Of a DNA stretch of 64,000 bases, positions 41,595 through 52,870 are shown one piece after another; the stretch's first letter is position 1, and every line of letters begins with the position of its first letter. The notes beneath the pieces were generated by a model. The model saw nothing but the letters and a program-made list of their open reading frames with translations. It did not search any database and had not been told where the DNA came from. The stretch comes from Agarophyton chilense (taxonomy: Eukaryota > Rhodophyta > Florideophyceae > Gracilariales > Gracilariaceae), in NCBI GenBank assembly GCA_030374765.1, contig JARGXX010000016.1, forward strand, positions 1,736,001 through 1,800,000, given 5' to 3'. The position numbers and the translations under genes were made by a program.

Positions 41595-43658
41595 TTGCTA
41601 CGTCCACATACCGTATACACAAGCATGACAAATGCTCCTTCTCAGACTGCCATCACCCACAAAGAAGATAGTGTTCACGTTCCTCACAATGCAGCCGATG
41701 GTGCTTTTGAAAGAGAAGGGAAGCTCTACTGGGACACAGTAGATGACGAAGAGTTTTTGGTAATTGCTCTAGGAGCCGCTGAAAAGAAAACATTGTACGA
41801 AACGGTTCCATACTGTGCAAGATGGCGAGAACGCAGCGGGCTCTATTTGGCTAAATCGCAACTTATTAGGCGCGCCTACTCTCACAGACAGGAACTGGGC
41901 TTGTTTAGTTTGTTTTTGAACTCTTCATATCTAAAGTGCGTTCGAGATTGGACAAGCAGGGAGCTTCTCAAACGTGGGCGGAGAATCAAGCCGCTCAGAA
42001 TGGACGAACTGCATGCGTATCTGGGCCTTGAGCTGGCGACTTCACTGCACCGTCTAAATCGTCTTCGAGACTACTGGTGTAATTCAGATCTTATAGGGAT
42101 TCTTTTCTTCAAGAAGATCATGGCACGCGATACTTTCATGAGCATTCGAGCAGCTCTTCGATTGTATGCTTGCTACACTCCTGATTTCGCACTTTCTGAC
42201 CCTCTATGGCACAGTCGGCAGCTTCTCGAGCATTTTGTGAGAAACGCTGCCACCCTGGCGATTCCTGTTGGGGTCAGCTCGCTCGACGAAAACACAATCC
42301 GTTGTAAAGGACGTACCGCAGCCCGTTCCTACATGAAGTCAAAACCAGTCAAGTTCGGCATAAGGTTTTACGCTGTTGTTGGTTGGTCACACGCTTACCT
42401 CCACAGCCTGCAGGACAATGGTTCTGGAAACAAATCTGGTCAGACGCCAGTACAGAGGTACACAAATGTTTTTCGAAACCTTCGCGGGGCTGTGGAGCGT
42501 AAGGTGGATGGCACCTTGTTGCCGAAGTCTAAACCATCTGCTTTGTGGTGCGCACAGATGGCGCACCAAACCCAGTTGCACCCCACGCCAGAACATGGCC
42601 GGCTGATGGTCATGGACAACTTCTACACACGCCACGTTCTGGCCCGCCAGTTGGATCGTCTTAGTGATGGAGAATGCAGGGTGCTCGGTACTGTGCGGTT
42701 CAATACTGTCGATGGTGCTAACAGATCAGCCCTGAAGGAGGCTATTGACAGCCTCAAACATGCCCAACGCGGAGAATGGCGCTTAGTACAGGTGTTCCAC
42801 AAAGGCGAAGATCCGAAAACTCCCCTTCAATTGGCAAAGAAGGCGGGTTTTGTCGTGTTCAAGGACCGCTCTGTTGTGTCGTTTTACACCAACGACTTGG
42901 CAGACACACCAACTTCCCGCATCCATACCCCCGATGAGCACGCTGTCAATTGCGTGCACGGACTCGCGCCTTTGCAACGATGGATCGGTAAGGAATCAGT
43001 GCGACGCACAACACTACAAGTGCCTTCAATCATTGTAGCTTATAACTTATTTATGAATGCAGTGGATCGCTTCGATCAATTTCGTTCTACCTTCGCAACT
43101 GTTCGGAAAGAGAGGCGGGTGTCCATGAGTCTACTCACTTTCGTCCTCGACGCGAGCATAATAAATGCTCATGCCCTTCTCAACGCCATCACAAAGCCGG
43201 GGGACACCATTATCGATGTTGGTCTCATGAAGCAACGGATAATCCAGCAGCTGGTAGCGGACCACCTCGAATACCAGCAGATACGAGCTTCGCTTTCCAA
43301 CATTTCTCCAACGAGCAGCGATGATCGGCGTGCTGCGGTAGGCAGTACAGCGGCAGAAGCAATTCACATGTTGTTTGAGACGGAGGGGAAGAAGAGCGTC
43401 CGGTGTCTTTTGTGCAATGTCCTTTCAGCAACTACGAGTGGCCGGTACACGACGTACTCCTGCAATGTATACAAACGGGGATTCCATGTCAACTGCTTCG
43501 TATTCTATCACCACAAAAACGTCTTTCACCACTCTCATCCTGACATATACAACGCCGTAATATCGGCGGAAGCATTGCTATCATCCAAGTTTCATCGGAA
43601 TAGGCGCAACAAAGTAACAGCAAACCTCACCACTGTCAAAGTATTGTACAAGAAATAA
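41595..43658 (+). CDS. piggyBac transposase, full length
   Basis: 687 residues without interruption. The N-terminal acidic part leads to the DDE_Tnp_1_7 domain (about 85-520). Catalytic aspartates are visible at about D231 (SSLDENTIRCKGR), D341 (MVMDNFYTRHVLARQL) and the pair D491/D494 (NAVDRFDQFRSTF), corresponding to the D, D and D-D set of the moth piggyBac enzyme. The C-terminus has the cysteine-rich zinc domain (VRCLLCNVLSA..., YSCNVYKRGFHVNCFVFYHH) that binds transposon ends. It catalyses seamless cut-and-paste at TTAA. Start: the first ATG, 10 codons before a second possible one. The stop is two bases from the stop of the convergent second gene. Confidence 0.95.
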   Translation: MLRPHTVYTSMTNAPSQTAITHKEDSVHVPHNAADGAFEREGKLYWDTVDDEEFLVIALGAAEKKTLYETVPYCARWRERSGLYLAKSQLIRRAYSHRQELGLFSLFLNSSYLKCVRDWTSRELLKRGRRIKPLRMDELHAYLGLELATSLHRLNRLRDYWCNSDLIGILFFKKIMARDTFMSIRAALRLYACYTPDFALSDPLWHSRQLLEHFVRNAATLAIPVGVSSLDENTIRCKGRTAARSYMKSKPVKFGIRFYAVVGWSHAYLHSLQDNGSGNKSGQTPVQRYTNVFRNLRGAVERKVDGTLLPKSKPSALWCAQMAHQTQLHPTPEHGRLMVMDNFYTRHVLARQLDRLSDGECRVLGTVRFNTVDGANRSALKEAIDSLKHAQRGEWRLVQVFHKGEDPKTPLQLAKKAGFVVFKDRSVVSFYTNDLADTPTSRIHTPDEHAVNCVHGLAPLQRWIGKESVRRTTLQVPSIIVAYNLFMNAVDRFDQFRSTFATVRKERRVSMSLLTFVLDASIINAHALLNAITKPGDTIIDVGLMKQRIIQQLVADHLEYQQIRASLSNISPTSSDDRRAAVGSTAAEAIHMLFETEGKKSVRCLLCNVLSATTSGRYTTYSCNVYKRGFHVNCFVFYHHKNVFHHSHPDIYNAVISAEALLSSKFHRNRRNKVTANLTTVKVLYKK

Positions 43659-43660
43659 AC

Positions 43661-44242
43661 CTATTCCTCTTTGAATCCCATGTACGCCCCAGCTCCATTC
43701 GGCCAGATCTTTCGAATTCCTTCTAACGCGCAACGCGGTATCTGAACCCTTCTATACTTTCCAAGAACTCCATGGCGCTCGTACGTAAAGACCTTGTATG
43801 CTGTCTTCCGGGCTTCGTTGTTACGTGCAGTACATACACCCATGTCAGGGTACTCTGTTGCTGTCCTTTCTACAACCGTGGGTCCAAACTGCATCCAATA
43901 ACAGGGGGTGCCCCCACACGTCTGACAAGCAACGTCTTCGTTATGTGCTGTGACGACCGGGATGTCGATCGGAACACTGTTTGTAGCAACCAATTCAATA
44001 GCGTAGTCGCCTGTCGTGAGCAGCCCATGACAGCCCTGTTTTCGTTCGTCTGGAAGTCCCACAGTATCGCCAGATCTCTTCTGCGCGGCCGTCCTCCTTC
44101 TCTGTGTGATTGTAAAGTTTTCGTTAGGGGAGGTCATTTGGTTTACGTGTGCAACATTTGGTTGACGAAATTCACGCGGTTCCCTTCTGTTGTCTTCTTG
44201 CATCAAGCTCGCTATTGTACGACTGACAAGCAGCAATGTCAA
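43661..44242 (-). CDS. piggyBac second gene: short Cys-motif protein
   Basis: 193 residues, convergent with the transposase, the two stops almost touching. N-terminal half is polar (QRRRTAAQKRSGDTVG). Then comes ACQTCGGTPCYWMQFGP, a possible half zinc site (CxxCGGxPCxW), a region with many basic residues (ARNNEARKTAYKVFTYERHG), and a compact C-terminus with RVQIPRCALEGIRKIWP and the ending AGAYMGFKEE. The CxxC..PCxW plus LGKYRRVQIPxC plus YMGF layout looks like a conserved small domain; I recall similar proteins from algal and oomycete genomes but cannot verify this. Being inside the TTAA ends, it should be a passenger or partner of the transposase. The exact start is uncertain. Confidence 0.6.
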   Translation of the reverse strand: MTLLLVSRTIASLMQEDNRREPREFRQPNVAHVNQMTSPNENFTITQRRRTAAQKRSGDTVGLPDERKQGCHGLLTTGDYAIELVATNSVPIDIPVVTAHNEDVACQTCGGTPCYWMQFGPTVVERTATEYPDMGVCTARNNEARKTAYKVFTYERHGVLGKYRRVQIPRCALEGIRKIWPNGAGAYMGFKEE

Positions 44243-44249
44243 AGACAGT

Positions 44250-45485
44250 GAGAATACAGGAGACCTTCAGAGCCTCCAACGGCGCAATGATGGAGTCAAT
44301 AGGCGCAACAGCGGCCGGCACAACCCCCGCGTCGCCTCAACAAACTGTCGAGGTCGCGCAGTGGCACTGGAAATCGACCGAGCCAAAGCGTGGCAGCCCG
44401 ACGAAGAATGGAGCAACGACGGCGCCGGGCTGCGTGCAAGGTGGCTAGAACGCGGGGACGCCCGAGGAGGCCAGAGAGCAAAGCAGTGCAAAAAGGAAGG
44501 AGGGCAAGGGTTTCCAAGAAATCTTGTCTGCGAGACGGTGTGGGAAGGCAACAGAGTAGGGCTGTGTGAGGTGGCAAGAAGGCAGGATGGCGACGGGATG
44601 GAAGAGAGAGGCAAGGAGAGCGAAAAGACGTCCGGCGAGGCAGCAGGGCGAACAGACGAAAGAAGGCGGGATAGCAAAGGTAGGTACCGGCGATGCGGCG
44701 CAAGCAGGCAAGTTAGCGAACCTATGCGAGTCGGCGGCAATGCAAGACCACAGGAAAACGCGGTGATGCGGTAGAGTGGCGTTTGGAGCCAGCTAGGGGG
44801 GCAGCGTTGCGAAAGCGTGGGGGCCGAAACGAGTGGCGGAGCAAATAAGATAGAGGTTGGGGAAGCGCGAAGGTGGTGCTGAGTGAGAGGTAAAGAGGGT
44901 GAGGCGGTGGAAGTGTGCGGGGGTGTCAAGAGGCATTCAGACGCGGCGAAGAGAGAACGCAAGGAGTCGAGAGGGAAGAACGCAGAAGGGCGCGTCAGTG
45001 CCGTAGAGTTGTGATGAAAAGTAAATGTGAGGTGGAGTGGTGTGTGGGCGTGATGGTGGACGAGCGCGGTGGTGCAACGACGATCAAAAGCGTGGGAGCG
45101 CTGAGGTGGGGGGAGCAAGAAGTCAACAGGGGAGGGTTGGGCAAGTGTACGACAGCGCAAAGAAACACTCAGTGGTGCCAAGGATGGGAGGGAGGACGTG
45201 AAGAAGCAAAATGCTGCGGGTTGGTAGAAGGGAGGGTGTTTGTGGTGCACTGAAAAGGCTTGGGGCAGCGGTTTGGCTTGACCCTTGTCAGTCAGACCGA
45301 TGCCACCGCCGGCCGCTGCATTTATTTGCACCGTGGAGGACGCAGTAGCAGCATGTGGCCAGTACTGCGCCACTCCAAGCACTGCACCTCATGTGTGATG
45401 ACTTGCACATCTGCTGCACATTGTGCATTTCACAAAAGTTGATTGAAACGCAAAACGAACAAGCGTACTATTCTAAATGGCTCTC
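44250..45485. other. Purine-rich non-coding part of the piggyBac transposon
   Basis: The + strand is strongly G/A-rich with many GGAGG-like runs. The complementary strand therefore lacks stops over more than a kilobase, but the predicted protein is of low complexity (Ser/Pro/Leu) and unlike any family. It is better seen as a compositional feature, perhaps a regulatory or structural 3' region. Confidence 0.6.
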
Positions 45486-45532
45486 TCTTATCTCTATTAT
45501 AGTAGAGATAAGAGTTTTCAGGTTCAAAAGGG
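45486..45532 (-). repeat. piggyBac right terminal inverted repeat
   Basis: Read on the - strand it starts CCCTTTTGAACCTG and contains CTACTATAATAGAG like the left end. It is followed by a TTAA duplication. Confidence 0.88.
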
Positions 45533-45536
45533 TTAA

Positions 45537-45926
45537 TGAATCTCGACGGCTATCGCCAAGTGTTCGTGAGCCAATTGCGTCATCGCTGTCCACCGTTCGA
45601 CTTAGTGGTTAGCTTGCGGGCATTTTTTAACTGGTTCAGCGTTCCGGTGATAAGAATTTGTGGGTTGTCGCTATTTGAAACTTCGAATAGAAAAAGACGG
45701 GTACTTTCATGTCGGGAAGAATTGTAATGGAACGTTAGAATAATATTGTTCCACTCGGAACGAGAGAATTGAATACCGTTCCGCAGAACGGAGGAAAATA
45801 TGAGGATCACATTTCCGGACTGTCCGTCAGTCTGTGGATGGTTGGCGGAAGATATGTTACCACGGATGCTCCGAAACTGCAAAAGAGTACTCTCGAATCG
45901 AGACCAGATCTTGGGATCACGATCAG
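45537..45926 (-). mobile_element. Relic gypsy element 5: integrase core, part 2
   Basis: The - strand carries ANHPQTDGQSGNVILIFSS and HYNSSRHESTRLFLFEVS, the motifs around the catalytic glutamate of a gypsy integrase, preceded by DTDRDPKIWSRF, the second-aspartate neighbourhood. It lies between the piggyBac end and the left LTR of element 3, and both interrupt it. Old and broken. Confidence 0.85.
45922..45926. repeat. Target-site duplication ATCAG, left of element 3
   Basis: ATCAG directly before the left LTR is repeated directly after the right LTR (54623-54627). Confidence 0.88.
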
Positions 45927-46558
45927 TGTCGTATAGTAGCAAAGGTCTGACCTTTGAGGTTGTCAATATACTACACTGACCCTGTAGGTGATGAATGCGA
46001 GGGATCATCGGCCATGCAGCTCCGGGCGAGCTTCCATCTACGTGTGTTTAGCCACATGTAGTGTTGACATGTACCTTCTGGTTGAGTAATTGTTAGTACT
46101 TGTAATTGTAATTATGTGTATTTTAGTACAGTAGTGGAGTGGCCACCTGGCACTGTAGCCAGTGCTGGCCAGGTCTCTGACACTAGGTCAGAGACCGTGC
46201 CTTGCTGGCACCTCCCGGGTGATCTGGAGAGTGCAGTCCACTGCATATATGGAACTGCACTTCCTCCACCCTAGCCAGATAAAGACAGGCACCACTTGGG
46301 TCACAACTATACCTTTTGGTTCATTGATTCTCAACTACCACATAGGCTTTACCGCGCGTCGACGCCTTTCATCGCTCATCTACACAATATAGGCTAGTTG
46401 CCCGCCGTTTTCATTTGCGGGTTTTCACGGTGCCCTGTTACCATCAAGGTTTACTACGTCTACCTTCTAAGGTTGAGCGTCAACATGCTCCCTACGGTTG
46501 AGCGTCACTACGCTCCCGAGAAAAGACAGTAGCATACCTTACAGGTGATTGTACGACA
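45927..46558 (+). repeat. Element 3, 5' LTR
   Basis: Starts TGTCGTATAG and ends GATTGTACGACA. It contains a perfect hairpin at 46172-46196 (GGTCTCTGAC, loop ACTAG, complement), kept in the other LTR, and a near-repeat of the phrase GGTTGAGCGTCA...GCTCCC. Confidence 0.92.
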
Positions 46559-46561
46559 TTT

Positions 46562-46580
46562 TGGTCTCCCGACTTAGAAA
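46562..46580 (+). other. Element 3 primer-binding site
   Basis: TGGTCTCCCGACTTAGAA begins three bases after the 5' LTR. It is nearly the same as the sites in elements 1 and 2. Confidence 0.75.
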
Positions 46581-47003
46581 TTACTTTTAGGTTTCGTCGT
46601 ACCTTCACGGTTCATACGAGGTTCCGAGAAGGATTGGACACTCTTATACCTATTTTGTTTCAGAAAATCCCGTAAATCAATACAGGATACCACTATTGGT
46701 CACAAATGAAACGACCTAAAAGGAATACGCGTGGTGCGAGCGCGCCTCCAAGCCATTAAGGTCCTAAAGGATCCTCATCGTCTCAGCCGATTCTGGAACA
46801 CCCCGAAGAGCTGCTCCGGCACCCTCGAGACAAAACCGTAAAGGTACATGGTCCGCCGCCTATGGCAACGGAACTTCAAAGGGGAATTACCAATTGAGGT
46901 TGCAGCGGATGAGCTATAGTCTCAGCTCGAAGAGCGATCGAAAGCGCTCGTCACCCTCGCAGTCGAGGATGCATAAACCTTAAAGGAGAAGTCAGATACC
47001 CGG

Positions 47004-48917
47004 ATGGTTCCGCCCTCAATGGACGTCGATGCATTTACCTGTATTGTGGTTGACCGAGCAGCTCAAGAGCTCTCGGATAGGATACCTGAAATGGTGAAAC
47101 AGTATCTCTTCACAGATGCTAGGGAGCATGTTTACCGTGTTGTGCGGGACCTTTGGGTTTCCGAGGGATTCGCAGAATCCCGACCTACACAGGTGAACAT
47201 CGCAAAGCGCATACCACAAGGGTTCCAAATGGGTCATTCTACCCATTCCAAACACTTACCTACTGATAGTGAGTACCTACAAGGTCCAAGGCAGAGTCAA
47301 GAAATCCCGGGGAAGGTAGATCCTCAAGACATCTATCTGCCACCAATTACTGGTTTCGTTCAAAAGGATACCCATGGAGGTGGACCCAAGGACGATTCGT
47401 CTGACTCGTTGGATGAGCGACGAACAAATCGAAAAGGGAAGAAGCGGAGGACGAAGAGTGGAAAGAATCGAGATGATGATACAGACCCCGACTGGTCAGA
47501 CTCCAGTTCCGATACGAGTTCATCGTCGGATGATGACCGTAAAGGTCAGCAGAAGAAGAAACCGATCAGTTCGACGAAGAAGTCGTCGAAAAAGACCCGT
47601 AAGGGTAAAAAACGATACAATGAGTCGCCCGACTCTGAGTCGGACACCGAAATAGACCTGGAGGTGCACCAACCGTTGAACGATATGTTCACCAAAGCGG
47701 TTGATTACAGGACTTATCGGTTGATCAAAAAGTGTTCTGAATACACCCAAGAGGTCGCTAAGAAGATTACTAAGTACCACAAGAAGCTCAGCTTCCAAAT
47801 GGGTGACACAACCTTCACAGGTACGGATCCTATTGCGGTGATTGAGTTTCTACAGAAGTTCAAGATTGCATGTGACCAAAATGGTTTTTCCGAGGGCGCT
47901 GCTATGTGGCCATTTCAGTTTTACCTTAAAGGCCAGTCATACTACTTGATGTAGGGTAGGCTTCGCGGCAATACCTTAGCGATGGATGAGGATGGCAGAG
48001 AGATGTCGGAGTCATACCCAGAGGTGGTCAATTTCCTTTTGGAAACACACGCCACCGATGAGGTTATCCAAGAGGCTTACTCGGAAGTCCTCGCTTACCA
48101 TCAAAGGTCTGCGAAAACTTAATCGGAGTTTTCGCTCGCACTTTGGAATCTGGCAACCCGTTGTGGTAATGTGTTCACTACCTCTAGGTTAAAGTCGCTA
48201 TTTGCCGACAATGTCGACAAAGTGATCCGTTCCCAGGTACGCAATTACCTGGCCACTAACCGAAAGGTATACTACAATGGGCCGGCTCGGTACTCCCAGG
48301 GACTTGGAGATACCCTTCGCCTGGGAAAGAGACCAGCCGTGCCTCCAACCTCGAAGGATAAACCGAGAATGTCGGTCTTGGAAATTGAAGACACAACAAC
48401 CTCAGAGGGTAGCTCGCACATTGAAGTTCCTACAGGAACCGCTATCCACTTGGTAGCGATCCAGGGGCGGTTCTCGAAACCTTCGACGGTAGAAAATTGG
48501 TCGTCAACGCGTACACCAAACTCGGTACAATCGCCGCCAAGTGCGATGAGTTCGCAGAGGATGCAGGGAGCGAGATCCCATAACTCGCCACCCACATCCT
48601 ACGCCACTGCTCCCACCAACCAGGTTTCGAGGCCCCCCTCAATGGTAACGCGAGACCCCCAAACTGGAGGCCTCGTTTGCTGGTTTTGTCTCGCGAAAGA
48701 CCACTTGGCAAAAACTTGCACTAACTTACCTCCAGGGATGAGAGACCAGTTGATTCAGGCTCGCATGCAGAATCAGCAACGCCTCTATGGGTCTTCAACG
48801 CAAGCACCAAATAGGTTCCAACCCTGTACACCGGTACAGGTCAATTCCATCGAGGAAACACCAGACTTGGACTCAACCCCTCCCGTACAGGATGAAAACA
48901 CCGAACCGTTAGCGTAA
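47004..48917 (+). pseudogene. Element 3 gag
   Basis: N-terminal region with an acidic/basic linker (SDSSSDTSSSSDDDRKGQQK type), then KAVDYRTYRLIKKCSEYTQE and the capsid start (TFTGTDPIAVIEFLQKFKIA). The second part has a Ser/Pro-rich region and one zinc knuckle, CWFCLAKDHLAKTC (CX2CX4HX4C), near 48,680-48,720. The order matches gag of element 2. A couple of breaks. Confidence 0.85.
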
Positions 48918-49858
48918 TGGCCGAACCCAACCTGCAATCGGAAGTCCAATCGATACCCAGAACCTTGAAGGTGGAAGAGAACACTCCGGTTTGTCATATG
49001 AAGTACACTAACTATAAAGTACGTGCTTCAATGTGTTTCTCCGATCGCCTTACGGTTCCGGTCACCTGCGTGTTGGATACGGGGGCCGGCCCAAACTTCC
49101 TGAACTCCCGCGTCATGCCTGAGGCGGTACTTCGGAACTTGAGCCGACCTCCCGACAACAACCCGCTGGTGGATGCAAATGAGCGCCCATTAAACCTTCG
49201 AGGTATGCTCACCACTGTGGTGCAGCTCGGACAACTCAAGGTAAGACTGCAATTCTTTGTTGGTGACCATTTACCGACAGACTGCCTACTAGGTACGAAC
49301 TTCATTGACAGACATGTCAAAGCAATCCTTCCTGGTTCCCACACCGTCGCCTTACGTCAGGGGGGACGAATTGCCATTTTAAGTAATACGGAAACCAAAC
49401 GGGGATGGTTCGTCAAACCGAAGAAGACGATATCCACCGAAACGGTTTCCAACAAAGTGCACATTACCAAACAGGTTGTTATCCCGCCAATGCACCAAAT
49501 ATTGGTACCTGTGTCGTGTGCGACCCCCGGGCTGGTCATACTATAAAACCATCCGAGGTTAGCACATCGACACCTCACCTTGATGGCCAACGAGATTGTC
49601 GACAACATCCCAAATCAACCCTTTAAGGTGTGTCTCAGCAACTTCAGCAGTCATGACGTGAAGTTGCCGAAAAATACCAATGTTTGCATCGCACTACTGG
49701 CACCAAAAGGGGTCTTCACCGTAGCTCACACTGATCTCGGCGAGGTCGCCTTCGGTAAGGAAGGGAGGTGCGCAAATGCGTCCACAACCACAAAGGTATC
49801 GATAAATACCAACTTGGAAGCAAAGCTAACCGATAATACATCGGTAGACAAAGAATAA
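48917..49858 (+). pseudogene. Element 3 protease and linker
   Basis: The aspartic-protease active site reads VTCVLDTGAGPNFLNSRV, and the other characteristic strand DCLLGTNFIDRHVKAILPG follows about 80 residues later. Its start overlaps the gag end. The linker to reverse transcriptase follows with a break. Confidence 0.85.
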
Positions 49859-49960
49859 AAACCAGACCCTGAGAGGCAATGGCAAGATACAGTCCAGATC
49901 AGTGAAGAAAACGGTCAACTGCGGGGCCGTATTCTCGACCTTCTGGAGGAGTTTGAAACC

Positions 49961-51715
49961 ATGTGGTCACGTCATCTGGGCCGAACTAAGGCCACACAGC
50001 ATCGCATCGAGCTCCTCCCTGACTCGAAGCCGATTTATCAGCAACCATACCGTGCAGGTCCAAAGGCGAAAGAAATAGAACTCAAAGAAGTGGAGCGAAT
50101 GCTTCAAGAAGGTTTAATTGAAACAGCCAACTCAGATTGGGCTAGTCCCGTGGTTCTGGTTCAGAAGAAAGAGGATAACCGTGTGAGGTTCTGTGTGGAC
50201 TACAGGAGGCTCAATAGCGTGACCATCAGGGATTCGTACCCGATACCTAGAATGGATGAGTGCATCGACTCCTTGGGAGATGCGCAGATATTTACCACGT
50301 TGGATGCCAATTGTGGTTATTGGCAGGTACCCGTAGCTGAGAAAGATCGAGACAACACGACCTTCACGTGCCATGCAGGTGTGTTTCGCTTCACGCGGAT
50401 GCCTTTAGGGTTGCGCAATGATCCAGCCACCTTTCAAAGGGCGCTGGACATCATCCTTTCGAAGGTTAAGTGGACAACCGTCTTGGTATACATCGATGAT
50501 GTAATAATCTACTCCAGATCGGTAGAAGAGCATTTTGCTCACGTACGCACCGTACTAACCCTCCTAGGTGAAGCGGGGGTGACGATGAAGCCCCGCAAAT
50601 GCGTCTTCTTTACCAGAATGGTTGAATACCTGGGCCACATCATAGGCCCTGGTACCGTAGAAGTTGCACCGAGCAACATTAGAGCCGTACAGGAGGTCAA
50701 GTTGCCAAGATCCCAGACAGACGTACGATCATTTATAGGTTTATGTAACGTCTATTGTCGCTTCGTGAAGAGATTCGCGAAAATAGCGGCTCTCCTCAAC
50801 AAGAAGCTCCAGAAAGGTGAACCTGAACGGTTTGAGAATGTATCAAACGACGAAATGGATACCTTTGAGGAATTGAAACGAGCGCTGTTGTTGCCGCCAA
50901 TCTTAGCGTTACCGAAAACGGGTCTACCGTACACGCTGGATACAGATGCATCCCATGCCCAAATTGGTTGTTGTCTCATGCAGGAGCAGCACAATGGAGA
51001 CAAATTACCTATAGGATACTGGAGCCGCGCTATGAATGAGGCGGAGCAGAACTACACGGTAACTGAGAAGGAATGTCTAGCAGTAGTGTGGAGCATTTTG
51101 ATGCTCCGTCTGTACCTGTATGGTGAACGCTTTACGTTGCGCACGGACCACGACGACTTAAAGTAGATCCTCGGACTCGCAGATGCGTCTGGTAGACTTG
51201 CCCGTTGGAGGTTGAGACTGTCGGAGTTTGAATACGACGTACAGTACCGTCCAGGTATCAAGCACAACATAGCTGATGCTATGTCACGCTTAAAGACCTT
51301 AGGGTTAGAGACAGAACCTGTGGACGATGATATCCCTTTCTTTTTGGTGTCATCAAACCAAAATGGTACCGGCGAACACTTAGAAGGATGTTGGGACTTA
51401 CCTGAAGAAGGTGCTTTGCGGAACACCGACATGGCAACGCAGATACTGACCCTAGAGGAAATGAACGTCATTCCCGTAACCAGAGAGGAATTTCTAGGAG
51501 AACAGGGCCAGGATGCGTACTGCAGAACACTGGCTGACCAAATTGGTTTCAAAGGATCACCGTTCGATGTGGACCACAATGGGTACATCGTGAGAAGGTC
51601 AACCTTGGATGGTAGCCTTCAAAAGGTGGTTCCGAAAGCACTGCGCCCGGAAGCCTTGTATCTCGCACACTACCCGCGACTATCGGGACACCCCGGTGCG
51701 ACCAGGATGTATTAA
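49961..51715 (+). pseudogene. Element 3 reverse transcriptase and RNase H
   Basis: Visible blocks: IELKEVERMLQEGLIETANS, DWASPVVLVQKKEDNRVRF, the catalytic LVYIDDVIIYS, VRSFIGLCNVYCRFVKRF; RNase H with YTLDTDASHAQIGCCLMQ, EKECLAVVWSILML and NIADAMSRLKTLG. The polymerase is one long open stretch (about 400 codons). Confidence 0.92.
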
Positions 51716-52870
51716 ACCTTTAGGCAACGGTTCTATTGGTCTCATATGGCCCATGATGTCTATACCTTTGTAGGTCAATGCAAATCTTGTGTTCGTACCC
51801 TCGGTGGTATTCGAAAGCATCGAAAGTACCTCAAGCTGTTTCCAGCAGCGGGACCGCTGGGGTTTGTTGCGGTAGACCTTCTAGGACCACTTCCCAAGAC
51901 CAAGAACGGGTATCTGCACATTCTAGTGCTCACCCACAGGTTCTCAAAGCTCACGAGAGCGATACATTTAAAGGAGACGAAGTCAACCACGCTGGCGATC
52001 GCGTTCCTAAACAATTGGGTTTACCCGTATGGTGCACGACTGTACGTACTTACCGATAATGGTTCAAACCTGGCATAGAAATTATTCGAAGCAGTCTGTA
52101 ACCTCTTGGGTATCAAGCACTATTTCACTACTGCTTACCACCCGCAGACGAACGGACAGGTCGAGCCCTTTAACCACACATTGGTATCAAGGCTACGACA
52201 CTATACGGAAGAGCCCCAAACTGGGTGGGATGAGCTGGTGCAACCGCTCACCTACTCCTATAACCTTCAGGTAGACCGGTCAACGCAGAGCACTCCCTTT
52301 GATTTGGTTCTTTCGCGACGCCCCCCAGGTATTGTAGTGCAGGGAGATCATACCACCAGTACTGCAGCTGGCGCACTGACCCCTGCCCAGGTCAAGCGGC
52401 ATACCCTTGTGAGGTTGAGGAGGGCTTTCAAACATGGAGAGAGCCGCCTCACTGCCGCCCAGAAGCGGTACAAGGCCGACTACGACCGTAGGGTAACAAA
52501 AGTGGTCTCTGTATCCTCGGGACAATATGCCTACATAGACAACCCACCTTCAGGTAAAAGACCACGGCCGGGTGATGAAGCAGACGATGAAGTTATTGAC
52601 AGAGATATCAATTCGAAGCTTCTACCCAAATCAGTGGGACCATATAAGGTATTGAACGCATCAGACCACACCGTTACGGCTGACCAAGATGGAATACCGA
52701 ATACGATATCATTTGACCGTATTACAGTAGCACCTGAAACGGTTCAACATCGCATTGAGGCGGACACCTCAGCCCGAGAGCCCAGAGCGGAAGCTCTGCG
52801 CACTCGACCCTCGGAGGACCCCACCCCAATTGAGGTGAATGATGAACTGAAACGGGATGATCCTAATTAA
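51640..52870 (+). pseudogene. Element 3 integrase
   Basis: HHCC region (LYLAHYPRLSGHPGATRMY, then CKSCVRTLGG), core with FVAVDLLGPLPKTKNGYLHI (first aspartate), VLTDNGSNLA (second) and QTNGQVEPFNHTLVSRL (glutamate), then a GPF/Y module SVGPYKVLNASDHTVTAD and an acidic tail. Broken in a few places. Confidence 0.88.

Larger units (their letters stand above)
41228..45532 (+). mobile_element. piggyBac transposon, near-intact, two genes
   Basis: It is bounded by TTAA at 41224-41227 and 45533-45536, the target duplication specific to piggyBac. The ends are imperfect inverted repeats starting CCCTTTTGACCCTAGAAG (left) and CCCTTTTGAACCTGAAAA (right, other strand), both running into CTACTATAATAGAG. 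Inside lie an unbroken 687-codon transposase on +, a convergent second gene on -, and a purine-rich stretch. With ends and transposase apparently complete, this copy could still be mobile or have been so recently. It sits inside a decayed gypsy integrase. Confidence 0.93.

Noticed and set aside
44267-45382. 371-codon open frame on the - strand inside piggyBac
   Set aside because: It lies opposite a purine-rich strand, where stops are rare on the complement. The translation is low-complexity Ser/Pro/Leu with no domain, and competing frames are open as well.
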